Positions 1-8,566 are shown, numbered from the stretch's first letter. The stretch is 54,281 nucleotides of DNA from JAHFUI01 sp041485905 (GCA_041485905.1 JBGPKK010000011.1:1-54281), one strand, 5' to 3'. Translations and numbers: made by a program. Notes: generated by a model not told the origin, from the letters alone.

Positions 1-830
1 ACTACGTACGAAACGACCAGGCGCACGAACACGTACATGGTGAAGCATTCGAGCGCGAACGCTGGAAAGCCGAGATACCCCGGCACCGGCATCTCGAAGA
101 TCTTGAATCGCTCCATGATTGGCACCGTGTAGTGCCACTTGGCGCGCGACCAGTAGTTCCAGAACTCCCACAGCACGCCGCAGAGGAAGCCACTCAGCAA
201 CAGGTTCTTGAAACGATCGAACTGCCCTATCCCGCCGAAATCGCGCGCGAGCGATTCGCCGCCGAGCCGCAGGTTGATCGGTTCGAGCAGAAAGATGAAC
301 CCGAGCCACACCGGCGCGGCCAGGTACGGCGACGGCCACACGAGAGGCCAGATCAGCATGGCGGCGCCGATGGCGATCGATCCCGTCGCGAGGATCTTCG
401 CGGCGCGCGGAGCAAGAACGAAATGCGTGCCTCTCCATCGCACTCCCATCCGCCTTCGCCGCCGCTCGCGCCAGACAGCCATCAACTCTGCGCCTTCGAA
501 AATCGCCGGCCAGATCGTCGCGAACGACCAGGCGTATCCGAAGTACCGAAGAAGCGGGTTTTCGGGCAGACCGACGTAATTCCAGTTCCCGATAAAACGG
601 TTGTAGAACTCGAACACGAGCCAGAGCGGAATCGACGCGATCACCAGCCAGATGAACTCGCGCGAGGCGGACCTGATCCAGGAATTCCCCCGCGCGCGCC
701 AGACGATGGCGTCGGCGAACAGGATGAAGCCGGTCCAGGCGATCGGCGTGTTCCACGACCAGAACGGCTCGATCTTCGCGAGCGTCGCCGCTTCTGAGAC
801 GATCATCAGAAGGACACCGAGGTAAATCAT
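1..830 (-). CDS. Multi-pass membrane protein, partial (runs off left edge)
   Basis: A continuous frame of 276 codons runs from an ATG at 830 off the left end, so the C-terminus is missing. The protein is rich in Trp, Phe and Tyr and shows about six hydrophobic segments (near residues 1-18, 28-44, 58-75, 95-112, 150-168, 172-190). Conserved-looking polar patches between helices include FEFYNRFIGNWNY (about 72-84) and LWEFWNYWSRAKWHY (about 230-244), which could line a substrate pocket. The start lies 2 nt after the stop of the MidA-type gene, with no Shine-Dalgarno, so it is probably translated from the same transcript. I do not recognise the family. The dense Trp/Tyr codons and clean open frame argue that this is the real gene rather than the short plus-strand frames across it. 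Confidence 0.75.
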   Translation of the reverse strand, partial: MIYLGVLLMIVSEAATLAKIEPFWSWNTPIAWTGFILFADAIVWRARGNSWIRSASREFIWLVIASIPLWLVFEFYNRFIGNWNYVGLPENPLLRYFGYAWSFATIWPAIFEGAELMAVWRERRRRRMGVRWRGTHFVLAPRAAKILATGSIAIGAAMLIWPLVWPSPYLAAPVWLGFIFLLEPINLRLGGESLARDFGGIGQFDRFKNLLLSGFLCGVLWEFWNYWSRAKWHYTVPIMERFKIFEMPVPGYLGFPAFALECFTMYVFVRLVVSYV

Positions 831-832
831 GG

Positions 833-1987
833 TCAAGTGATGCGCTGGCCGAACGAGCACCCACGCAGTGTCGGATGGCCGACGTCTTTCCCGAAGATCA
901 GGACCTTGTGAGTGCTTCCGAGCCCGCCGGGCATCAACAGCGTCGTGAGCGGGCGGGCGTGGTCAGCGAGCGCAAACGATTTCTGTCCCTGGAGCAGTCC
1001 CAACAGGAAATAGGTCTGGTCCATAAAGCCGAGGGTGATCAAGCCCTGGGCTTCGGCGGCCGCGCGCACGCTCGTGAAGTCGACGTGCGTCGTCAGGTCC
1101 TGCTCGCCGGGCTGCTCGAGCCATGTCGGCGTCCTGACGTTCCCCTCGGTGCGCGCCATCGTATGGCGCGAGAACGACGTCAGAGTCCCGCTTGCGTGGG
1201 TTTCGGAGTAAAGCTCGCGCGCCTGATGACCGTAGTCGATCACGATCACGAAGCCGCGCCGGAGCCGACGGGCAGCCTCGCGAGTCCATTCGACCGCCCG
1301 CAGGTTGATTTCGGCCCACCACCCGGGTTCGAGTGTGACGCCGAGGCGCGACAGGTAGTCGGTGAGGGCCGGGGTCGATAACGGCCCTTCCACAGTCGTC
1401 AGTCGACAGTCGTCAGTCGCCGGTGAGGCCGTTCGACTGTCGACTGTTGACTGTTGCCTGTCGACTAAGGTGACGTACGTTTCGCGCAGGCCGTCGCCGC
1501 GCATCACCACCTGGTGAACCGGCATTGCGTCGAGCAGTTCGTTGGCGACGAGCACACCTTCGAAGGACTCGGGGAGTGTCGGGGAGCTCGAGACCAGCCG
1601 ATCTTCGACATCGCCGAGCGTCTCCCGCTGCGCGGCTCTGGCTGCGGCGCTGGCTTCGACAAGGTGCAGGCGAATGGACTGGTAGAACGCGGGGTCGCGC
1701 TTGCGCGCGGCGCGAAGGATATCGGCGGACAGGCGACCGCTGCCGGCGCCGGCTTCGACGAGGTCAAAGTCGACTGTTGACTGGAGCAGTTCAGCCATCT
1801 CGGCCACCTGTACTGCGAGGAGCTCGCCGAACAGCGGTCCGACATCGACGCTGGTAAAAAAATCGCCCGCGCGGCCAGACCGTTGGGCCGCGCGGGCGTA
1901 GTAGCCGAACTCGGAATCGTAAAGCGCCAGATCCATGAACCCGGCCACGGTCAGTGGGCCGCGCTCACGAACCAGATTTTCAATCAA
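833..1987 (-). CDS. MidA/NDUFAF7-type SAM-dependent methyltransferase
   Basis: 384 residues, the usual length for COG1565/DUF185 proteins, whose mitochondrial member NDUFAF7 methylates an arginine of a complex I subunit. Family marks are LALYDSEFGYY (20-30), GDFFTSVDVGPLFGELLA (41-58), the SAM-binding glycine motif LVEAGAGSGRL (77-87) and ANELLDAMPVHQ (148-159). The bacterial substrate is unknown. Initiation is at a TTG that lies inside a simple repeat, so the N-terminus is uncertain; the conserved region begins almost at once, so little can be missing. Residues about 176-199 are coded by an inserted repeat of GTCGAC/CAGTC words and look like a foreign surface loop. The same 15-mer recurs at 1769-1783, at residues 68-73. 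The gene heads the membrane protein at 1-830. Confidence 0.88.
   Translation of the reverse strand: MIENLVRERGPLTVAGFMDLALYDSEFGYYARAAQRSGRAGDFFTSVDVGPLFGELLAVQVAEMAELLQSTVDFDLVEAGAGSGRLSADILRAARKRDPAFYQSIRLHLVEASAAARAAQRETLGDVEDRLVSSSPTLPESFEGVLVANELLDAMPVHQVVMRGDGLRETYVTLVDRQQSTVDSRTASPATDDCRLTTVEGPLSTPALTDYLSRLGVTLEPGWWAEINLRAVEWTREAARRLRRGFVIVIDYGHQARELYSETHASGTLTSFSRHTMARTEGNVRTPTWLEQPGEQDLTTHVDFTSVRAAAEAQGLITLGFMDQTYFLLGLLQGQKSFALADHARPLTTLLMPGGLGSTHKVLIFGKDVGHPTLRGCSFGQRIT
1391..1465. repeat. Word-repeat dyad (CAGTCGTCAGTCGAC type) inside a gene
   Basis: The left arm at 1391-1419 repeats CAGTCGTCAGTCGACAGTCG-like words and the right arm at 1434-1465 carries their reverse complements (CGACTGTCGACTGTTGACTG and so on). 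It lies in frame within the methyltransferase gene and adds about 24 residues. A 15-mer, GTCGACTGTTGACTG, occurs at 1439-1453 and again at 1769-1783 in the same gene. Confidence 0.8.
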
Positions 1988-2030
1988 TCTTCAATCTTCG
2001 ATCTTAAATCTTCAATCTTTCTTCAGTCTT
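1982..2030. repeat. Simple word repeat (ATCTTCAATCTT type)
   Basis: Five to six degenerate copies of an AATCTTCAATCTTCGATCTT-like word fill the gap between the protease stop and the methyltransferase start. It is AT-rich against a GC-rich background. The TTG start of the methyltransferase (1987-1985) and the TGA of the protease (2025-2023) both lie inside it. Confidence 0.75.
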
Positions 2031-3618
2031 TTTTTACCGGAACAAAGAGCTCGTTCTGATCGCGCCACACGAGAATGCGGGCGGTCCGGCCCGACGCGAC
2101 CTTCTGAAGCTCGCGCCCCGCCTCGGCGGCCGTCGACACCGACTTGCCGTTGACCGACAGGATGATGTCGCCCGGGTGCAGCGGACCATATGACGTGCTG
2201 TTGGGATCGATGTCGGTGACGGCCGCACCGGACTGGCCTGAGGGAAGCTGCAGTCGGCGCTGCAGCTGCGGCGTCACGTTCTGCAGCGTGAGCCCGAATC
2301 CGCTCGCACCCTGATCCTGCGGCTCGTTGTTGTTGTTGTTATTGTTGCCGCCGCGGCCCGGACGCAGCCCCTGCTGTTCGGCCTCGAGATCGAGCTCCTC
2401 GACGGTGACATGGAGCGTCTTGTCCTGTTTGTCGCGAATCACTTTCACGGGAACCGACGTGCCCGGCTTGGTGGCGATGACCATCTTCACCAGCTCGTCC
2501 TTGTTGGGCACGGGACGGCCGTTGTACTCCACGATGATGTCGCCGGGCTGGATGCCGGCCTTGGCCGACGCGCCGCCCGACGTGACCTGCGCGACGAGCG
2601 CGCCGGTCCGCGATTTGAGGCCGAAGTCCTCGTACGCCTCACGCGGCACCGCCCTCACCTGGACGCCGATGCGCCCGCGGACGATCTTGCCCTGACGCAA
2701 CTGCGGGAGCAGCTCGCGGACCGTGTTGATCGGGACCGCGAAGCCGATGCCGATGTTGCCGGCGCTCCGATCGTTGCTGATGATGGCCGTGTTGATGCCG
2801 ATGACCTCGCCGCGGATGTTGAGCAGCGGGCCGCCTGAATTACCGGGATTGATCGCGGCATCGGTCTGAATCATTTCATTCCAGCGTTGCGGCTGCGCCT
2901 CGTACGGCCGTCCGACCGCGCTGACGACCCCGACCGTCACGGTGTGCGCGTAGCCGAAGGGGTTGCCGATGGCCATCACCCAGTCGCCGGCCCCGATCTG
3001 AGAGGAGTCGCCGAACTTGGCTTCCTGCAGCGGGTGCTTCGGCATCTCGGTGAGCTGGATGAGCGCGCTGTCGGTGAGTGCATCCTTGCCGATCACTTTC
3101 GCGGTGTACGTGTCATCGTCCTCGTCGCCGAGGAACTGGACTTCGATCTTGGTCGCGTCCTCGACCACGTGATTGTTGGTGAGGATGAATCCGTCCTTGC
3201 TGATGATGAAGCCGGTGCCGCGGGCCTCGGCCTTCTGCTCGCGCGGCGCCCGCCGTCCTCTGCCGCCGCCGCTGTTGGGGTCCTGCTGGTCGTCCTGACC
3301 TCCGCCCGGTCCGAAGAACCGGCGCAGGAGATCGTCGGGGGCGCCGCCGCCGCCGAAGAAGTCCTGCAGGTCCTGCGCCTTGGCTTTCATCTCGGTGCGG
3401 ATGTTCACCACCATCGGCGACTGCGCCTTCGCGATGTTCCGGAAGGTCTGCGCGTCGACGGGCCCGCTGATCGGCGCGCTGTTCATCGACGGCACGGTGA
3501 TGGTTTGGGCCGAGGAGGCCGGTGTCAAATCGAGGCGCGACGCGATCACCATGCCGACGGCCAGTGACGCCACCGCGATCAGTGTGGCGTAGAAAAACGT
3601 GGTCTTGCGGGTTGACAT
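2023..3618 (-). CDS. Do-like periplasmic serine protease (HtrA/DegP family)
   Basis: 531 residues; degrades or refolds damaged envelope proteins. An N-terminal hydrophobic segment (about 8-26) serves as signal or membrane anchor. The trypsin-like domain carries the complete triad: His150 in TNNHVV, Asp183 in LTDSALIQL and Ser261 in PGNSGGP. Two PDZ domains follow (about 310-400 and 440-530), joined by a linker with a run of seven Asn. Residues 89-130 are a disordered Gly/Pro/Asp/Arg-rich stretch lying in the LA-loop region before the catalytic domain. I chose the ATG at 3618 rather than the longer frame to 3747 because AGGAGG lies 4-9 nt upstream and the longer version reads through the next gene. 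The aminopeptidase gene ends 10 nt upstream on the same strand, so the two are probably co-transcribed. Confidence 0.95.
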   Translation of the reverse strand: MSTRKTTFFYATLIAVASLAVGMVIASRLDLTPASSAQTITVPSMNSAPISGPVDAQTFRNIAKAQSPMVVNIRTEMKAKAQDLQDFFGGGGAPDDLLRRFFGPGGGQDDQQDPNSGGGRGRRAPREQKAEARGTGFIISKDGFILTNNHVVEDATKIEVQFLGDEDDDTYTAKVIGKDALTDSALIQLTEMPKHPLQEAKFGDSSQIGAGDWVMAIGNPFGYAHTVTVGVVSAVGRPYEAQPQRWNEMIQTDAAINPGNSGGPLLNIRGEVIGINTAIISNDRSAGNIGIGFAVPINTVRELLPQLRQGKIVRGRIGVQVRAVPREAYEDFGLKSRTGALVAQVTSGGASAKAGIQPGDIIVEYNGRPVPNKDELVKMVIATKPGTSVPVKVIRDKQDKTLHVTVEELDLEAEQQGLRPGRGGNNNNNNNEPQDQGASGFGLTLQNVTPQLQRRLQLPSGQSGAAVTDIDPNSTSYGPLHPGDIILSVNGKSVSTAAEAGRELQKVASGRTARILVWRDQNELFVPVKKD

Positions 3619-3628
3619 CGAAATCCTC

Positions 3629-4834
3629 CTAAACGAGTGCAACGATCTCGGTCTGCAGCGCTCCCGTGACGATCGCCTCGCGAGCGTGAACCACCATGTT
3701 GATTTCAGTACGGACGCCGAAGTCGTCGAAGTACACGCCGGGTTCAATTGTAAAGCCGGTTCCGGTCAGCAGGCGCCGGTCGTCGTGGGTCTCGTAATCG
3801 TCCATGTTGACGCCGGTACCGTGGACCTCTTCACCTAGGCTGTGGCCCGTCCGGTGGAGAATCTGGTCGCCGTATCCCGCGCTTCGCAGGACCAGCGACG
3901 CCGCGCGATCGACTTGCCAGCCTCGCAGCTCCTGGCCCGCGGCCACCGCGCGCTGCACGAGGGCAATCGCGGCATCGCGCGCCGCGCAGACCGCGGCGAA
4001 CGCCTTGACGTGCCGGTCGGTCGCCCGCCGGCCCGTATAGCCCACCCAGGCGATGTCCGCGAAGACCGCGCCGGGGCGGTCGAGCTTTCCCCACAGATCG
4101 AGCAGAACGAGCTCCTCAGGGTGAATCGCGCGATGGGCGCGTGCGGTCGGGAGGTAATGCGGGTTCCCCGCGCTCTCGGCCGCCGACACGTTGGGCGCCG
4201 AATCGCTCACGAGCCCTTCCTCGCGGAACCACGTCGCCATCTCTTCTTGAATGTCGTATTCCGTGGTCGCGGTCCCGCCCGCCAGCCGTCGCCGAATGTC
4301 GTCGAATGCTCGATCCTTGATCCGATACAGCTTCTCGGACGCGAGGCGATGCGTCTCGATCGCGGGAGCGTTCCAGACCGCCGCAAACCGCTGCACGAGA
4401 TCGCCCGAGGAAACGACCTCGACCCCGGTCTGCCGCACGAGCTCGATCGTGCCCGCGTCGACACGCGCGATGTACGGGATCGCGCACTTCGGCGAGTACT
4501 CCATCGCCACCCGCCGCAGCCCGGACACGAGGCGCTGAATGCCGCTTTCGAGCTGCTCGCGGCCGGCATAGCGCTCGGTCGTGCCGGGCAAATGTGCCAG
4601 CGCGCCGCGCTCGATCGCGTGGACCAGGCCACGGGGCTCGCCGACGGCGGGGATCAGGTAGTACCACCGGCGGGTGGCCAGGTGGCCGCCCTGATGCGCC
4701 ACCGCGGTGATCTCGGCGGCGATCGGATTGAGCCCCCGGAAGTCGTAGAGCAGCCAGCCGTCGATGCCGTCGGCTGCGAGCGCGTCCTGGATGGCCGCGA
4801 CGTCGATCGGCGCCGCCGCAATTCCAGGAGGCAT
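3629..4834 (-). CDS. M24 family metallopeptidase (Xaa-Pro aminopeptidase type)
   Basis: 401 residues, with an N-terminal creatinase-like domain (about 1-150) and a C-terminal pita-bread M24 domain. Metal-ligand positions are present: Asp pair in LLDLWGK and VFADIAW, His in RTGHSLGEEVHGTG, Glu in FTIEPGVY and Glu in VRTEINMV. Predicted to be cytoplasmic and to remove N-terminal residues before proline from peptides. The open frame extends to 4912, but those 26 extra codons are mostly translated from a repeat; the ATG at 4834 fits the family N-terminus. TATACT ends 6 nt before this ATG, suggesting a leaderless message. The gene precedes the HtrA protease on the same strand, which makes a peptide-turnover pair. 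Confidence 0.9.
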   Translation of the reverse strand: MPPGIAAAPIDVAAIQDALAADGIDGWLLYDFRGLNPIAAEITAVAHQGGHLATRRWYYLIPAVGEPRGLVHAIERGALAHLPGTTERYAGREQLESGIQRLVSGLRRVAMEYSPKCAIPYIARVDAGTIELVRQTGVEVVSSGDLVQRFAAVWNAPAIETHRLASEKLYRIKDRAFDDIRRRLAGGTATTEYDIQEEMATWFREEGLVSDSAPNVSAAESAGNPHYLPTARAHRAIHPEELVLLDLWGKLDRPGAVFADIAWVGYTGRRATDRHVKAFAAVCAARDAAIALVQRAVAAGQELRGWQVDRAASLVLRSAGYGDQILHRTGHSLGEEVHGTGVNMDDYETHDDRRLLTGTGFTIEPGVYFDDFGVRTEINMVVHAREAIVTGALQTEIVALV

Positions 4835-4840
4835 CCCTTG

Positions 4841-4846
4841 AGTATA
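4841..4846 (-). promoter_or_regulatory. -10 element (TATACT), leaderless geometry
   Basis: TATACT on the minus strand ends 6 nt before the ATG of the M24 peptidase at 4834. A start site about 7 nt downstream of the hexamer would fall on or next to the A of the ATG. No convincing -35 hexamer was seen. Confidence 0.5.
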
Positions 4847-4865
4847 TCGGGCTTGCGCCACGAGT

Positions 4866-4932
4866 AGGGGCTGGAGGCTGGAGGCTGGGGACGAGGTTGT
4901 TCTAGACCCCAAACCCCAGACCCCAGCCTCTA
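4866..4932. repeat. Word-repeat dyad (GGCTGGAGGCTGG type)
   Basis: The left arm (4866-4892) repeats GGCTGGAGGCTGGAGGCTGG-like words; the right arm (4903-4932) carries the inverse words ACCCCAAACCCCAGACCCCA and AGCCTC. It sits between the divergent aminopeptidase and VWFA genes, just upstream of both -10 elements. Confidence 0.75.
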
Positions 4933-4943
4933 CCTGGAGCCCG

Positions 4944-4949
4944 TATAAT
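4944..4949 (+). promoter_or_regulatory. -10 element (TATAAT), leaderless geometry
   Basis: A consensus TATAAT ends 7 nt before the ATG at 4957. This leaves no room for a ribosome binding site in any transcript started from it. Confidence 0.6.
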
Positions 4950-4956
4950 TCTCCGT

Positions 4957-7101
4957 ATGAACCAACGCGTTCGAATCGCAGCGATGGTCGTGCTGTTGGC
5001 CGGTGCCGTGGTCTCGGCGGGACAGGCGCCGGCGCCGCAGCCGCCGCAAGGACTCGAGTCGCCGACCTTCAAGCTGCAGGTGGACTACGTCGAGGTGGAC
5101 GCGGTCGTGACCGATCAGCAGGGCCGGTTCGTGCGGGACCTGAAGAAGGAAGACTTTCAAGTCTTCGAGGACAAGAAACCACAGACGATCAGCGGGTTCG
5201 CGCTGGTCGATATTCCGATCGAGCGCAGCGATCGGCCGCTCTTCGCGGCCCAGCCGATCGAGCCCGACGTCAAGACCAATGCGCGGCCCTTCGACGGCCG
5301 CATCTACGTCGTCGTGCTCGACGATCTGCACGTGCAGCCGCTGCACACGCAGCTGGTTCGCCGCGTGATGCGTAAGTTCATCCTCGAAAGGCTGGGCGCC
5401 AACGATTTGATGGCCGTCGTGCACGTGCAGGGCAAGACCGAGTACTCGCAGGAATTCACCAGCAGCAAACGGCTGCTGCTCGCGGCCGTCGACAAATTCA
5501 GCGGCAGAGCCGAGCGGCCCGCGACGGTCGAGGCGTATGAGCAATATCTCGCCACGATCGGCATTCCGGGCGCCGGCATCTCCGACCCGATCGAGCGCAA
5601 GCGCGGCTTCGATGCGCGCAACACGCTGGAGGAACTGCAGGCGGTCGCCGACTGGTTCGGCAGCGTCCGCGGCCGCAAGAAGTCGATGCTCTTTGTCAGC
5701 GAGGGGATCGAGTACGACATCGAAGACATGTTCAACAAGATCGACGCCTCGATGATCGTGGACAGAACGCGCGATCTGATTCGTTCGGCGACCAAGTCGA
5801 ACGTCAGTATTTATGCCATCGATCCGCGCGGGCTGACCGATATGGGCGACATCGGGATCGAGCTGAATTCCGCTCCCGCGGGCGGCTCGACCGATCCGGA
5901 CACCGGTGCGGCCACCCCAGGGTTGTCAGAACAGCAGATCGCCAGCCTCGGGCTTCGGGGCCTTCAGAACGAGCTCCGCCTGCAGCACAACAGCCTGCGT
6001 ACGCTGGCCGAAGAGACGGGCGGTCTCGCCATCATCAACACCAACAGCTTCGCCAAGGCGTTCGATAAGATCGTCGAGGAGAACAGCTCGTATTACGTGC
6101 TGGCGTACTATCCGCCCAATCCCAAACCCGACGGGAAGTTCCACAACATTCAGCTGCGCGTGAACCGCCCGGGACTGACGGTGCGCGCGCGGCGTGGGTA
6201 CGCGAATCCTACCGCCAAGGCGGTGGCGGCGGCGGCCGCGGTGAACCCGGCGAGCAGACTTTCGGTGGAAGCGCGCAACGCCCTCCAGAGCCCGCTGCCG
6301 ATTAGCGGCCTCACCATGCAGGTGTTCGCGGCGCCGTTCAAAGGAACGGCGCCCAACGCCTCAGTCCTGCTCGGCGTGGAAATGCGCGGACAGGATCTCA
6401 GGCTTGGCGCCGGCGACAAGGTGCAGATCACATACTTCGCCATGGACGCCAAGGGCAAGTACCGAGGCGGCAATACCGACATCGTCACGCTGAACCTGCG
6501 GCCCGAGACGAAGGCGATCGTTCAGCGGTCCGGGATGCGGACGCTCAGCCGGCTCCAGATTCCGCCCGGGCGGTATCAGCTTCGTGTGGCGGCCAACGAT
6601 CTGGCCACCAATGCGGTGGGTTCGGTGCTGTACGACCTCGACGTGCCGGATTTCACCAAGGGACCGCTCACGATGAGCGGTCTCGTCCTGACATCGGGGG
6701 CCGCGTCGCGCGTGCCGACGGTTCGCCCCGACGAGGAGCTCAGATCCGTGCTGCCGGCGCCTCCCATGGGAAGCCGCATCTTTCCGGTCGACGACGAGCT
6801 CGGCCTGTTCGTCGAGATCTACGACAACGCGGCCGCGTCGCCGCACAAAGTTGACATCACGACGACGGTGACGGCCGACGAGGGCAAAGTGATGTTCAAG
6901 AACGAAGACGTCCGGGATGCGTCGGAGCTTCAGGGAAAGAGCGGCGGATACGGCCACAGCGCACGTGTGCCGCTCACGGGGCTGACGCCGGGAATCTATG
7001 TGCTGAAGGTCGAGGCCAGGTCGCGTCTCGGGCAGGGCCCGACCGCCGATCGTCAGGTGCAGTTTCGGATCGTGGACCAGGTCAGCACGGAGTTGAAATG
7101 A
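4957..7101 (+). CDS. Secreted VWFA-related acidobacterial-domain protein
   Basis: 714 residues with a signal peptide (1-22, ending near SAGQA). The N-terminal part has the typical start of the VWFA-related Acidobacteria family: a strand pattern with DAVVTDQQGRFVRDL and KEDFQVFEDKKPQ (48-75). A von Willebrand A-like domain spans about 115-405. Its metal-binding DxSxS motif is replaced by VLDDLHVQ (120-127), so metal-dependent ligand binding is doubtful. The remainder (about 440-714) looks like beta-sandwich domains. The family is abundant in Acidobacteria and has no proven function; an extracellular or periplasmic adhesion or scaffold role is an inference. The ATG is chosen because the -10 lies immediately upstream and a signal peptide follows. 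Its stop overlaps the next start by 4 nt (ATGA). Confidence 0.9.
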   Translation: MNQRVRIAAMVVLLAGAVVSAGQAPAPQPPQGLESPTFKLQVDYVEVDAVVTDQQGRFVRDLKKEDFQVFEDKKPQTISGFALVDIPIERSDRPLFAAQPIEPDVKTNARPFDGRIYVVVLDDLHVQPLHTQLVRRVMRKFILERLGANDLMAVVHVQGKTEYSQEFTSSKRLLLAAVDKFSGRAERPATVEAYEQYLATIGIPGAGISDPIERKRGFDARNTLEELQAVADWFGSVRGRKKSMLFVSEGIEYDIEDMFNKIDASMIVDRTRDLIRSATKSNVSIYAIDPRGLTDMGDIGIELNSAPAGGSTDPDTGAATPGLSEQQIASLGLRGLQNELRLQHNSLRTLAEETGGLAIINTNSFAKAFDKIVEENSSYYVLAYYPPNPKPDGKFHNIQLRVNRPGLTVRARRGYANPTAKAVAAAAAVNPASRLSVEARNALQSPLPISGLTMQVFAAPFKGTAPNASVLLGVEMRGQDLRLGAGDKVQITYFAMDAKGKYRGGNTDIVTLNLRPETKAIVQRSGMRTLSRLQIPPGRYQLRVAANDLATNAVGSVLYDLDVPDFTKGPLTMSGLVLTSGAASRVPTVRPDEELRSVLPAPPMGSRIFPVDDELGLFVEIYDNAAASPHKVDITTTVTADEGKVMFKNEDVRDASELQGKSGGYGHSARVPLTGLTPGIYVLKVEARSRLGQGPTADRQVQFRIVDQVSTELK

Positions 7102-7520
7102 CTGAAATGATTGCGCTAACGGCGGTGATGCTGTCGGCGCTGCTGCAGGGAACTGTTCCGCCGGTGCGCTCGCTGGATAAAGGCGTGCGGAGCGAGGTGT
7201 CCGCGCCGCGCCAGGTGACCGTGCGCGACGCCAAGGAGTGGGCGGCGTTATGGCGCGCCCACGGGTCCAAGAAGGCGCCGCCCGCCGTCGACTTCTCGCG
7301 CGAGATGGTCGTCGGCGTATTCATGGGCGAGCGGCCGACGGCCGGCTTCGCGGTCGAGATCGTCGGCTGCCGGGAGGCGGGCAACGGCGTGACGGTTCAG
7401 TACCGCGAGAAGGTTCCGGACCGCGACGACATCACGGCCCAGGTCATCGTCTCGCCGTATCACCTTGCCGCCATTCCCAGGCGAACGGGCGCGGTGATGT
7501 TCGAGAAAGTCAAGAACTAG
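7098..7520 (+). CDS. Secreted PrcB C-terminal-domain-like protein
   Basis: 140 residues. A short hydrophobic N-terminus (about 1-18, possible signal peptide) precedes a domain resembling the PrcB C-terminal domain: AKEWAALWRAHG (45-56), DFSREMVVGVFMGERPTAGF (64-83), then a VQYREK strand and an ITAQVIVSPYHLAAIPR ending. PrcB of Treponema is a lipoprotein partner of the surface protease PrtP; this homologue may hold or inhibit a secreted protease, which is inference. The start ATG overlaps the VWFA stop as ATGA, so translation is probably coupled; an alternative in-frame ATG is at 7107. Its stop overlaps the stop of the convergent gene within CTAG. Confidence 0.8.
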   Translation: MTEMIALTAVMLSALLQGTVPPVRSLDKGVRSEVSAPRQVTVRDAKEWAALWRAHGSKKAPPAVDFSREMVVGVFMGERPTAGFAVEIVGCREAGNGVTVQYREKVPDRDDITAQVIVSPYHLAAIPRRTGAVMFEKVKN

Positions 7521-8038
7521 GAGGACTTCTTCTTCTTGGCCGGTGCCTTCGACGCGGTCTCGGCGGCCGGCCCTTTCCCCGTTCCGCCGAACGACGTCAC
7601 AGGGTGCGGCTTTGGGACCGTGCCGTTGGCGTGGCTGAACTGCAGCATGCTTCTCGTCATGGCGGCATTGACCGGCGTCCGGATTTCTACCGACTGAATC
7701 TCGCCGGGCTGCAGCAGCCCGGCGACGACGCCTTTGCCGCCCGGAATGATGTTGTTGTTCTTGTCGTACCAGGTCTCGTCGATGGTCAGCCGCGGGATGG
7801 GCGCGGCGGACATGTTCTTCACCTGAATCTTGGTGACGAGCAGGTTCCCTTCGCGCTTGGTGGCGCCCCTCACGAAGTCGACCTCGGCCGCGCCCCTGAG
7901 CGGCGGCGTGAATTTCTTGCCGGCGAGCACCGATTTGAACTCGGGCGCCTGGGGTTTATCCTGCGCGAATACGGTGAAGCCGGCCACGTAGACGGCGCCG
8001 ACAAGCGTCGCGGCGAAAGCATGGCGCACGCGATTCAT
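7517..8038 (-). CDS. Secreted protein of unknown function with Lys-rich tail
   Basis: 173 residues. A signal peptide (1-25, cut near VFAQD) leads into a compact domain with alternating strands (about 45-135), including RLTIDETWYDKNNNIIPGG, which resembles an Ig-like or FxLYD-type fold. The last 15 residues are Ala/Lys-rich and end PAKKKKSS. RBS GGAGGAAC lies 4 nt before the ATG. The family is not recognised. The gene is convergent with the PrcB-like gene and the two stop codons share the palindrome CTAG. Confidence 0.8.
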   Translation of the reverse strand: MNRVRHAFAATLVGAVYVAGFTVFAQDKPQAPEFKSVLAGKKFTPPLRGAAEVDFVRGATKREGNLLVTKIQVKNMSAAPIPRLTIDETWYDKNNNIIPGGKGVVAGLLQPGEIQSVEIRTPVNAAMTRSMLQFSHANGTVPKPHPVTSFGGTGKGPAAETASKAPAKKKKSS

Positions 8039-8087
8039 AACGTTCCTCCGAAAAACGAGTTCAGATGGTGGATTGCAGGGGATTGTC

Positions 8088-8546
8088 TCACATTTCCCCG
8101 TTCCAGTCTTCCGGCTCCGGATTGAGCGATCGGAAGATTTCCATGTGCCATTTGCCGCCGCCCCAGGGCTCGATGACCTCCGCCGCGACGACGTCGACGA
8201 GGATCTCCGAGAACTGCCGTCCTTCGGGGTCGCCCTCGAGGTGGTAGGCCGGTTCGTCCCATCCGAAGTTGGGGTAGAGCACCAGCGTCAGAAACAAATC
8301 GTACCCGTCGTCGACGACGATGAGCTGACCGCACGGGCGCTTCACTGTCGAGTGATAGATCAGGTATTTCTCAGCGCTGTGCGCGCGGATGTACCGCTTC
8401 AGCGCGAACTCGCGCGCGACGATCTCCTCGACCGCGATTTTCTTGTCCCAGCAGTCGCGACAGTACTTCTCCTCGCCCCGCGGCTCGGAGACCTCTTTGG
8501 CGCCGCACAGCGCGCACCGCGACTTGGCGACCGACTTGCGTGTCAT
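8088..8546 (-). CDS. Hypothetical protein with N-terminal zinc ribbon
   Basis: 152 residues, no signal peptide, so probably cytoplasmic. Two Cys pairs at the N-terminus, CALC (11-14) and CRDC (29-32), form a likely zinc-binding knuckle. The rest is an acidic and aromatic alpha/beta region with CGQLIVVDDGYDLFLTLVLY (about 72-91). I do not know the family. The ATG at 8546 follows no strong Shine-Dalgarno. It lies 49 nt upstream of the start of the secreted protein gene and may share a transcript with it. The frame is clean and codon use matches the neighbours. Confidence 0.75.
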   Translation of the reverse strand: MTRKSVAKSRCALCGAKEVSEPRGEEKYCRDCWDKKIAVEEIVAREFALKRYIRAHSAEKYLIYHSTVKRPCGQLIVVDDGYDLFLTLVLYPNFGWDEPAYHLEGDPEGRQFSEILVDVVAAEVIEPWGGGKWHMEIFRSLNPEPEDWNGEM

Positions 8547-8566
8547 GGAATGAGTCTAGTGCCTGT

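Noticed and set aside
132..797. Plus-strand frames at the left edge
   Set aside because: Charged, Arg/Pro-rich translations without motifs; the minus strand holds a clean membrane-protein frame that continues off the window.
3619..3747. N-terminal extension of the HtrA protease
   Set aside because: It overlaps the aminopeptidase gene and bypasses a strong AGGAGG site and the signal anchor.
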